Below are positions 1 through 5,426 of a stretch of 5,426 nucleotides of DNA, piece after piece. Made by a program: the position numbers and the translations under genes. Position 1 is the stretch's first letter. Each line of letters starts with the position of its first letter. The notes under the pieces are model-generated. The model made no database searches. It had not been told where the DNA came from and saw nothing but the letters and a program-made list of their open reading frames with translations. The stretch spans positions 1-5,426 of the forward strand of contig JAJZGE010000168.1 of the NCBI GenBank assembly GCA_021798675.1, read 5' to 3'. This DNA comes from Pseudomonadota bacterium (lineage in GTDB: Bacteria; Pseudomonadota; Gammaproteobacteria; Xanthomonadales; Rhodanobacteraceae).

Positions 1-315
1 ACGCCGCCGCTGCAGCGCGCCGCCGCGCAACTGGTGCTGGCGCTGCGCGCCGGCCGGCTGCTGCTGAAGAGCGGCATGGTCGACACGCTGGTGGCGACCA
101 GCCTGCAGCGGGTGCCATTCACCCAACTGTCCAACCTCACCGGCACGCCCAGCATGTCGGTGCCGCTGCACTGGGCGCCGGCCGAGGCGGGCGGCGCCGA
201 GCTGCCGTTCGGCGTGCAGTTCGTGGCCCGCTTCGGCGACGAGGCCACCCTGCTGTGCCTCGCCGCCCAGCTGGAGCAGGCGCAGCCGTGGGCCGCGCGG
301 CGGCCGCCGGGATGA
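1..315 (+). CDS. Amidase-signature family hydrolase, C-terminal part (5' end outside window)
   Basis: The reading frame is open from the first base of the window to a TGA at 313-315, giving the last 104 residues of a protein. The stretch [18 protein letters not shown] (partial residues 39-56), then [30 protein letters not shown], is the typical C-terminal end of amidase-signature enzymes, which hydrolyse amide bonds with a Ser-cisSer-Lys triad. The closing motif ([35 protein letters not shown]) resembles the 6-aminohexanoate-cyclic-dimer hydrolase/general amidase branch. The catalytic residues and the glycine/serine-rich signature lie upstream of the window, so activity and substrate cannot be judged. 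A GTG at 34 could be taken for a start but the similarity continues upstream of it, so the gene is simply cut by the window edge. It converges on the receptor gene and shows no sign of a functional link to it. Confidence 0.9.
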   Translation, partial: TPPLQRAAAQLVLALRAGRLLLKSGMVDTLVATSLQRVPFTQLSNLTGTPSMSVPLHWAPAEAGGAELPFGVQFVARFGDEATLLCLAAQLEQAQPWAARRPPG

Positions 316-340
316 GCGATCGAGCGGGGTAGAAACGGCC

Positions 341-3046
341 TCAGTATTCGAACCGCACGCCGGCCATGTACGTCAGCCCGTAGAACTCGCGCTGGATGGG
401 CCGGTTCGGCGTGCCCTGGTAGAACGTGTGCGGCGTATCGAGCAGGTTCCGGGCGGAGACATAGATGGTCCAGCTCTGCGGCAGCTCATAGCTCGCGCTG
501 AAATCCATCGAGGTACGCTTGGCGTTGTAGACGTCCTGGGTGGTATTGCTGCCGATACTGAACAGATTGGCTGACGTGGAGTAGGCCGCCAGATGGAACG
601 CGAAGCCTGCGCGCTTGTAGAACAACGCAGCGTTCCAGGTGTTCTTCGAGGTGGACGGCAGCAGCGAATATTCGCCCGGGCGTATCTCGATGCGCGAGTC
701 CACCCACGTGTAGTTGGCGCTGGCGCCCAGACCATCCAGCCAGCCAGGCAGATTCTGGAATTGCTGGCTCCAGTTGAACTCCAGTCCGCGGGCGAATGAC
801 GAGCCGCGATTGCCGTAGGTGAACACGCGCAGCGGTTGCGAGAGGTTGGCGTTGAGGAACAGATTGTTGTTGAACGTACGGCTGGTCTGGATCGGAACAA
901 TGTAATTGGAGATTTCCTTGTCGAACACGCCTATCGACAGGATCCCGCCATGCGGCAGGTACTTTTCGATACTGAAATCGAAGCTGTTCGCCGTGGCCGG
1001 CTTCAGGTTGGCGTCGCCGGTGGTCACGATGCTTGAACCCAGATCGATGGCAAGGGCCGGGTTGGCCTGGTTGAATCCGGGGCGGGCGATGGTGGACGAA
1101 TAGGCGGCGCGCACGATCAGGTTGGGCTCAAGCTGATAGCGGAACTGCAGACTCGGGAAAAAATTGCTGTAGCTGTGTCTGGTGGCGATAGGGTTGGCGA
1201 AGTTGTTGCCCAATGCGTCCACACCCGCCGCGAAGGCGTTGGCCCAGTCACGCGTTGCCTCAAAGCGCACGCCGCCGAGTATGCCGAGATTCCCGTAAGT
1301 CGCCGTGTACTGACCGTAGCCGGCATAGATGTCTTCGTGGGCATCGAGGTACTGCTGCTGGCTCGCCAGCACTTCATTCGGTCCGATCGTGCCGAGGCCG
1401 AACAGCCTTTGCAGCGCGCCGGTAGCGATGTCCACGCCGTTCGCATAGCGACCGCCGTAGTAGGTCTCGTAGGCACCCCCACCGCCCAGCACCGCGGTTT
1501 GCGGGATCGGCGTCGTGGTCACGGCATAGGGCTGTGCGGTCGTGCGCTTGTGGCGCTGACGGATGCTGATACCGAACTGGATCGCCTCATCACTGAAGTT
1601 GCCCCAGTTGACCGCTGTCTTTGCATTGGCCGCGTAGGACATCTCGCGATCGAAGTTGTAGGCGGTGCTGTTGTTGATGCTGCTGAGCGTGTAGTTCGCC
1701 GGGTCCAGATAACCGGGTGCACCCGAGATGGCATAGAGCGGTACATGATCCGGCCCCGTCGGGCTGTAGGCTATTTGCCCTGCGGCCGCCGAGGGCGGGT
1801 TGTAGGTGAAGCTCGAGTTGTAGTCGTAAGGCTTCTTGTAGGTACCTTCCACATAGGCCGCGTGGTAGTCGATCGTGGTGTCGCCCAGCGTATTCTTGCC
1901 GCCAAGCATGAACAGACGTTCCGTGGAAGTTTCCTGCTCGTCGCGGAGCGACTTGGTGATGCCGCCGGGGAAGGTTAGCGTGTCATTGATCACGCCGTTG
2001 GCCTGGGTGGTCGTGTTGCCATCAGGGTTCACGTCGAGAAACTGGCGCTTGTAGTTTTCCGTATAGCCCGCTTCGAAGCCGCGCAGGTACCACTGGTTGT
2101 TGTCGTCCGGCTGATATCCGAGATCGATGGCGTAGCCATGGCGACGGCGGTGGAGTTCGTAATCGCGCTGCTCGATGTTGTTGACCGCCTGATACGGGTG
2201 ACTGCTGTCGTTGAAGTACGCCGGCTCGACGTCGTCGATACCGCGCGAATCGGTATGGCCCGAGGCCGTCAGCACGATGGAGAACGGGCCGAAGCGCCCA
2301 CCGCCGACCAGCGAGTACTTGCTCACGGGTGTGCCGCGAAGTGGTTCATAACCACCACCGATATCACCTTCGAAGAACGGACCCTGATAAGGAGGCGCGG
2401 TCTTCGGCAGCACCGCGATGGCGCCGCCCAGCGCTTCAGCGTCCTGGCTTGGCAGGTTGGATTTGGTGAGCTGGACGGCGCCAATGAAGCCGGTCGGGAT
2501 GGAGTCCAGCGCCACACCTCGATAGCCGCCAAATGGCGAGGCGTTGTTGGTCGGCAGCAGCGGCACGCCGGCATAGGTGGTGCTGTTGAGGTCCGCATCA
2601 AAGCCGCGGATGTTCACATAGCGCCCTTCGCCCTCATCGGTCTCCAGCGATACTCCGGGAATGCGCTGCAGCGCCTCGGCGGTGTTGACGTCAGGCAGTG
2701 AACGAATCTGATCGCCGGTGCGGATATTGATCAGATTGGGTGCCTGCTCCTGCGTGAACCGGGCCGATTCGATCGAGGTACGTGGCGCCACCACCTGGAC
2801 ACCCTGCAGATTGTGAACCTTGCCCTTGGTCTTGTCCGCGGTGCGGGTCGTCTCGCGATCGGCGTCGGCGGCGGAAAGCGCGGCCGGCGCCGAGTCGGTC
2901 GCCGCGGCACCCTTGCCCGCGTCGGCGGCGGGAGCCTGCGTCCCGGCGACGGAGACGCCGGTCGCCCAGGCGGGGACAGCAGCGGCGCCGAGGCCGAGCA
3001 GGGCGATGCCACGCAGGATCGCGTTTCTGAGAGCCGTGTGTTCCAT
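341..3046 (-). CDS. TonB-dependent outer-membrane receptor, Caulobacter/Xanthomonas type
   Basis: This 901-residue protein is an outer-membrane active transporter that would import a scarce ligand using TonB-ExbBD energy. Residues 1-28 form a signal peptide with early arginines (R7, R12), a hydrophobic core and an AWA cleavage site. An Ala-rich linker (about 29-75) is followed by a plausible TonB-box area (LQGVQVVAP, about 80-88). The plug domain (about 95-215) has AEALQRIPGVSLETDEGEGRYVNIRGFD, DLNSTTYAGVPL, and SIPTGFIGAVQLTKSNLPSQDAEALGGAI, as in the proteobacterial TonB-receptor family known as TIGR01782. The remainder is a Tyr/Asn/Gly-rich beta barrel with the family motif RAAYSSTIARPGF...NLKPATANSFDFSIEKY (about 645-693), a late RNLLDTPHTFYQG segment, and a terminal aromatic in RFEY. 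There is no N-terminal STN signalling domain, so sigma/anti-sigma control is unlikely. The start at 3046 was chosen because it begins a clean signal peptide and has GAGG nine bases upstream; the same frame is open to an ATG at 3220 but that would add 58 non-membrane residues before the signal. Ligand unknown. Confidence 0.93.
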   Translation of the reverse strand: MEHTALRNAILRGIALLGLGAAAVPAWATGVSVAGTQAPAADAGKGAAATDSAPAALSAADADRETTRTADKTKGKVHNLQGVQVVAPRTSIESARFTQEQAPNLINIRTGDQIRSLPDVNTAEALQRIPGVSLETDEGEGRYVNIRGFDADLNSTTYAGVPLLPTNNASPFGGYRGVALDSIPTGFIGAVQLTKSNLPSQDAEALGGAIAVLPKTAPPYQGPFFEGDIGGGYEPLRGTPVSKYSLVGGGRFGPFSIVLTASGHTDSRGIDDVEPAYFNDSSHPYQAVNNIEQRDYELHRRRHGYAIDLGYQPDDNNQWYLRGFEAGYTENYKRQFLDVNPDGNTTTQANGVINDTLTFPGGITKSLRDEQETSTERLFMLGGKNTLGDTTIDYHAAYVEGTYKKPYDYNSSFTYNPPSAAAGQIAYSPTGPDHVPLYAISGAPGYLDPANYTLSSINNSTAYNFDREMSYAANAKTAVNWGNFSDEAIQFGISIRQRHKRTTAQPYAVTTTPIPQTAVLGGGGAYETYYGGRYANGVDIATGALQRLFGLGTIGPNEVLASQQQYLDAHEDIYAGYGQYTATYGNLGILGGVRFEATRDWANAFAAGVDALGNNFANPIATRHSYSNFFPSLQFRYQLEPNLIVRAAYSSTIARPGFNQANPALAIDLGSSIVTTGDANLKPATANSFDFSIEKYLPHGGILSIGVFDKEISNYIVPIQTSRTFNNNLFLNANLSQPLRVFTYGNRGSSFARGLEFNWSQQFQNLPGWLDGLGASANYTWVDSRIEIRPGEYSLLPSTSKNTWNAALFYKRAGFAFHLAAYSTSANLFSIGSNTTQDVYNAKRTSMDFSASYELPQSWTIYVSARNLLDTPHTFYQGTPNRPIQREFYGLTYMAGVRFEY

Positions 3047-3055
3047 GGGACAAAA

Positions 3056-3059
3056 CCTC
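3056..3059 (-). promoter_or_regulatory. Ribosome binding site of the TonB-dependent receptor
   Basis: GAGG on the minus strand lies nine bases before the ATG at 3046-3044. It supports this start over the in-frame upstream ATGs at 3091 and 3220. Confidence 0.6.
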
Positions 3060-3072
3060 GATCGATTAAAGT

Positions 3073-3097
3073 CATGCCCGAGGCCTGGCATGCAGGC
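3073..3097. repeat. Overlapping short inverted repeats in the receptor leader
   Basis: CATGCC (3073-3078) and GGCATG (3087-3092) form a six-base-pair inverted repeat around an eight-base spacer. GCCTG (3083-3087) and CAGGC (3093-3097) form an overlapping five-base-pair one. The two pairings exclude each other in single-stranded RNA. They lie 27-51 bases upstream of the receptor start. They could be an operator, an mRNA fold or chance in GC-rich DNA. Confidence 0.35.
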
Positions 3098-3169
3098 ATC
3101 GAGTGATGGAGTGGGCAGGGGAATGCGCAGGAAGCTAGATCGGCGCCGTGACAGTGCGGTGGCCGGATA

Positions 3170-3185
3170 CTTACTGATCGGTATG
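3170..3185. promoter_or_regulatory. Operator-like site upstream of the receptor gene, degenerate copy of the 5356 palindrome
   Basis: CTTACTGATCGGTATG matches the perfect palindrome at 5356-5371 at 13 of 16 positions, sharing CTTAC-n-GATC-n-GTA-n-G. It is centred about 131 bases upstream of the receptor start and outside every gene. The repeated occurrence in front of two neighbouring transcription units suggests a common regulator, most simply the response regulator encoded here. Binding is inferred, not shown. Confidence 0.45.
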
Positions 3186-3237
3186 GTGCGGTTGTGGCGG
3201 GAAGGGCTGGCGCGTTTCAATCTCGGGCGCGATCCGC

Positions 3238-4620
3238 TCAGCGCGCCGCTGCACCGGGCGGAAACCGCAGTTCGACGCGCAGGCCGGGCTGCGCGTCGCC
3301 CAGCGCGAGCCGGATGCCGTGCAGGTCAGCCACTGCTGACACCAGCGCGAGGCCGAGGCCGTCGCCCGGCGTGCTGCGGCTGCTGTCCAGCCGCACGAAG
3401 CGGCTCAGCACGCGCGTGCGCGCTTCGGCGGGAATGCCGGGGCCGTTGTCCTCGACATGACCGGTCAGGCCCTGCGCCGTCGACGCCAGCCCCAGCTCGA
3501 CGCGGGTGCCACGCGGGGTGTGGTGCAGCGCGTTTTCCACCAGGTTGGCAAGCATCTGCGTCAGCAGCGCGCGATCGCCGTGCACCACATGCCCGGCTAC
3601 GATGGCCGCCCGCAGCTGCTGGCCGCGATCTTCCGCCACCGGGCGATAGGTTTCGGCGATGTCGGCAAACAGCTGCGACAGCTCGACTGCCTCGAATCCC
3701 GCGCGACGCTGACGCGCCTCTACGCTGGCGATCCGCAGCATGGCGCGGAAGGTGGCCAGCAGCCGATCCACCTCGATCGTCGCCTGCTCCACCGTGCGGC
3801 GCAGCGGTGAGGACGCGGGCGCCTCGATCAGGCCGCTCTCCAGATGCTGGCGCAGGCGCGCCAGCGGCGTGCGCAGGTCGTGCGCGATGTCGTTGGACAC
3901 CTGCCGCATGCCCTCCATCAGCACCTGCATGCGTGCGAGCAGGCGGTTGAGGCGGCCGGCGAGGCGGTCGAACTCGTCGCCGCGGCCGCGCTCGCCGATG
4001 ACCACGCCGCGCTCGCCCTCGAGGATGCGTTCGGCCTGTTCGCCCAGCGCGTCGATGCGCTTGAGATAGCGGCGGCTGGCCAGGCCGCCGCTGACCAGCA
4101 CCAGCAGCACAGCGACCCCGCCGACATCGAGAAACCCGCCGCCGAGCACTTCGCCCAGCTCGATCACCGAGCGGTTGTCGCTGCCGACGATCAGCCAGCG
4201 GCCGTCGGCCAGCCGCTGCGCGAACAGGTGCACGCGGTCGGCGTCGGAATGGTCCGCGCCCAGCGCGCCGGTGAGTGGCACCACGTGCCAGCCGGGTGTG
4301 GTCGGTCGATAGGCCAGGTTGCCGAGCAGACGCCTGCCACCGCCATCGGTCAACAGGTAGTAGTGCGGGCCCAGCGGCATCAGCGCCATGCGCAGTTGCA
4401 GCTGCCTGATCAGCGTGGCGTCCGTGGCAGCCTGCTGCAGACCGGCCATTTCCGCCCTCACCGTATCGCGCAGCTGGGCTTCCGCATACGCGTTGACGCC
4501 GCGCCAGACCACGCCCAGCAGGGCAGCGGCAAAGATCGCAAACAGCAGCGCCTGTAGCAGCGCCAGCCGAAAGGCGGCGGTGCGGAAGATGGCCCGGTGC
4601 GCTGCCTCAACGCGCAGCAC
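3238..4620 (-). CDS. Sensor histidine kinase, HAMP-HisKA-HATPase type
   Basis: This 460-residue inner-membrane kinase would autophosphorylate on histidine and pass phosphate to the adjacent response regulator. The first membrane segment is at about residues 17-39 (LALLQALLFAIFAAALLGVVW). A periplasmic sensor region of about 120 residues follows, including GPHYYLLTDGGGRRLLGNL (84-102). The second membrane segment is at about 158-180, then HAMP (about 180-238, DEFDRLAGRLNRLLARM). The H-box is VSNDIAHDLRTPL with H247 as phosphoacceptor. The N-box is LVENALHHTP (N363), G1 is DNGPGIP (391-397), the F-box area is RFVRLD, and G2 is GDGLGLALV (419-427). All key ATP-binding and phosphoacceptor residues are present, so it looks active. 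The GTG start at 4620 overlaps the regulator's end by 14 bases, typical of translational coupling; a GGGA lies about ten bases upstream of it. The sensed signal is not evident: the periplasmic region shows no sensor fold I can name. Confidence 0.93.
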   Translation of the reverse strand: MLRVEAAHRAIFRTAAFRLALLQALLFAIFAAALLGVVWRGVNAYAEAQLRDTVRAEMAGLQQAATDATLIRQLQLRMALMPLGPHYYLLTDGGGRRLLGNLAYRPTTPGWHVVPLTGALGADHSDADRVHLFAQRLADGRWLIVGSDNRSVIELGEVLGGGFLDVGGVAVLLVLVSGGLASRRYLKRIDALGEQAERILEGERGVVIGERGRGDEFDRLAGRLNRLLARMQVLMEGMRQVSNDIAHDLRTPLARLRQHLESGLIEAPASSPLRRTVEQATIEVDRLLATFRAMLRIASVEARQRRAGFEAVELSQLFADIAETYRPVAEDRGQQLRAAIVAGHVVHGDRALLTQMLANLVENALHHTPRGTRVELGLASTAQGLTGHVEDNGPGIPAEARTRVLSRFVRLDSSRSTPGDGLGLALVSAVADLHGIRLALGDAQPGLRVELRFPPGAAAR

Positions 4621-5284
4621 GCAGGCTGTATCCCACGCCGCGCACGGTGTGCAGCAGCGTGCGCCCGAAGCCGCGGTCGATCTTCCCGCGCAGGCGGCTG
4701 ATGTGCGTCTCGACCACGCTGGTCTGCGGATCGAAATGGAAATTCCACACGTTCTCCAGCAGCATCGCCCGGGTCACCACGCGGTCGGCGTGCGCCATCA
4801 GGTATTCCAGCAGACGGAATTCGCGCGGCTGCAGCTCGATCTGCCGGCCCGCCCGCTGCACCTGGCGGCTGAGCAGGTCCAGCTCCAGGTCGGCCACGCG
4901 CAGGCGCGCTACCACCTTGGTCATGCTCGGGCGGCGCGACAGCGCCTCGATGCGCGCGCTCAGTTCGACCATCGCGAAAGGCTTGGCCAGGTAGTCGTCG
5001 GCGCCGGCATCGAGCCCCTCCACGCGCGCCTCCACGTCGCCCAGCGCGGACACCATCAGCACCGGCATCTCGTGCCCGGCGGCGCGCAGCTTGCGGATCA
5101 GAGTGAGGCCGTCGATGCCCGGCAGCATGCGGTCGACCACCAGCAGGTCGTAGCCGACGTCGTCCGCACGCGACAGGCCCTGTGCGCCGTCGCTCACCTG
5201 GTCGATCGGGCCGCCGTAGTGGCGCAGTCCGCCGGCGATGTGCGCCGCGGTGGAGCGGTCGTCTTCGACGATCAGGATTCGCAT
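4607..5284 (-). CDS. OmpR-family response regulator (receiver plus winged helix)
   Basis: This 225-residue cytoplasmic transcription factor is the normal length for the OmpR/PhoB family. The receiver domain (1-117) has the acidic pocket E7-D8-D9, phosphoacceptor D51 in DLLVVDRMLPGIDG, switch residue S79 in MVSA (Ser in place of Thr is a usual variant), and K101 in LAKPF. The C-terminal winged helix (about 124-223) has LQPREFRLLEYLMAHADRVVTRAMLLENVWNF, the recognition-helix area TSVVETHISRLRGKID, and the closing HTVRGVGYSL wing. It is intact and should bind DNA when phosphorylated by the kinase encoded immediately downstream. ATG at 5284 is preceded by GAAGG (5295-5291) with a six-base gap, supporting the start. 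It resembles the QseB/TctD/CusR type in overall motifs but I cannot assign an ortholog. Likely targets are its own promoter and the receptor gene, through the palindromic sites described separately. Confidence 0.95.
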   Translation of the reverse strand: MRILIVEDDRSTAAHIAGGLRHYGGPIDQVSDGAQGLSRADDVGYDLLVVDRMLPGIDGLTLIRKLRAAGHEMPVLMVSALGDVEARVEGLDAGADDYLAKPFAMVELSARIEALSRRPSMTKVVARLRVADLELDLLSRQVQRAGRQIELQPREFRLLEYLMAHADRVVTRAMLLENVWNFHFDPQTSVVETHISRLRGKIDRGFGRTLLHTVRGVGYSLRAAR

Positions 5285-5290
5285 CAGGCA

Positions 5291-5295
5291 CCTTC
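5291..5295 (-). promoter_or_regulatory. Ribosome binding site of the response regulator
   Basis: GAAGG on the minus strand ends six bases before the ATG at 5284-5282, a good distance for translation initiation. Confidence 0.6.
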
Positions 5296-5314
5296 GGCTG
5301 CGCAGCGAAAACTC

Positions 5315-5345
5315 ATGGTAGGCACGGCCCGGTGGCAGCCGTGAA
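5315..5345 (-). promoter_or_regulatory. Weak candidate promoter of the two-component operon
   Basis: On the minus strand TTCACG (5345-5340) and TACCAT (5320-5315) are separated by 19 bases. Both are poor matches to sigma-70 boxes and the spacing is long, so this is only a candidate. If real, the palindrome at 5356-5371 would sit just upstream of the -35 box, centred near -55, a normal place for an activator. Confidence 0.2.
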
Positions 5346-5355
5346 GTGCACCCGC

Positions 5356-5371
5356 CTTACGGATCCGTAAG
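5356..5371. promoter_or_regulatory. Perfect 16-bp palindrome, candidate operator of the two-component operon
   Basis: CTTACGGATCCGTAAG equals its own reverse complement over all 16 bases and lies 72-87 bases upstream of the response regulator start. No T-run follows on either strand, so it is not an intrinsic terminator. With the related copy at 3170-3185 it is best read as a protein-binding site, probably for the encoded regulator. OmpR-family proteins often bind direct repeats, so a different dimeric regulator remains possible. It could equally serve a divergent gene beyond the right edge. Confidence 0.5.
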
Positions 5372-5426
5372 CACGGCGCATCCGTCCGGTCATACCACGG
5401 GCCTAACGTCGGAACGATGACAGCGG

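Larger units (their letters stand above)
3047..3237 (-). other. Intergenic leader between the kinase gene and the receptor gene
   Basis: These 191 bases separate the histidine kinase stop from the chosen receptor start on the same strand. They hold the receptor's ribosome binding site, small inverted repeats near 3073-3097, an AT-rich TTTAAT (3070-3065, minus) that could be a -10 element, and the operator-like site at 3170-3185. I see no good -35 partner for TTTAAT, which would fit an activator-dependent promoter but does not prove one. No stem followed by a T-run was seen after the kinase gene, so read-through from the two-component operon into the receptor remains possible. Confidence 0.6.

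Noticed and set aside
316..340. Terminator between the converging amidase and receptor genes
   Set aside because: The 25-base gap shows no stem-loop with a T-run on either strand.
1175..1978. Plus-strand open frame of 267 codons opposite the receptor barrel
   Set aside because: Val/Arg/Gly-rich shadow of the receptor gene without any family motif.
2249..2260. ATCGGTATGG sequence inside the receptor gene, identical to part of the operator-like site
   Set aside because: Only the right half is shared, the CTTAC half is missing, and it lies within coding sequence; most likely chance.
2820..3950. Long plus-strand open frame of 376 codons opposite the receptor start and the kinase gene
   Set aside because: It is Arg/Ala/Pro-rich low-complexity sequence antisense to two well-supported genes and spans the intergenic region; a normal shadow in GC-rich DNA.
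4388..5344. Plus-strand open frame of 318 codons opposite the kinase and regulator
   Set aside because: Composition is His/Gln/Ala/Arg-rich with no recognisable domain, and it is fully antisense to intact two-component genes.
5411..5426. Possible ATG start (5417) of a divergent plus-strand gene
   Set aside because: Only three full codons are visible and the GGAA before it is too close to act as a ribosome binding site; a divergent gene may exist but cannot be supported from this window.

Overview
The window is GC-rich bacterial DNA, most likely from a gammaproteobacterium of the Xanthomonadales (Rhodanobacter/Dyella/Luteibacter or Xanthomonas/Lysobacter type). This is inferred from the style of the proteins: a Caulobacter/Xanthomonas-type TonB-dependent receptor with an Ala-rich N-terminal linker, an OmpR-type regulator and a HAMP histidine kinase. 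Genus and species cannot be fixed from the sequence alone.

Layout. Positions 1-315 (+) hold the last 104 codons of an amidase-signature hydrolase. It converges, with a 25-base gap, on a complete outer-membrane TonB-dependent receptor gene (341-3046, -). Upstream of the receptor is a 191-base intergenic region. Before that, on the same strand, lies a two-component system: an OmpR-family response regulator (4607-5284, -) followed by its sensor histidine kinase (3238-4620, -), overlapping by 14 bases and so almost certainly one operon. Positions 5285-5426 are the regulator's upstream region; no complete gene is visible there.

How it may work together. The upstream region of the regulator holds a perfect 16-bp palindrome, CTTACGGATCCGTAAG (5356-5371). 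The gap between the kinase gene and the receptor gene holds a 13/16 match to it, CTTACTGATCGGTATG (3170-3185). The simplest reading is one regulator, most likely the encoded response regulator, binding both sites: autoregulating its own operon and controlling the receptor. The window would then be a self-contained sense-and-import module in which the kinase senses a periplasmic cue, the regulator responds, and the receptor imports a ligand through the outer membrane. The ligand is unknown. The families are well known; the shared operator is the main new observation and is inference from pattern alone.

The two-component genes look richer in GC than the receptor gene. Many long open frames opposite the GC-rich genes are shadows and are not annotated.
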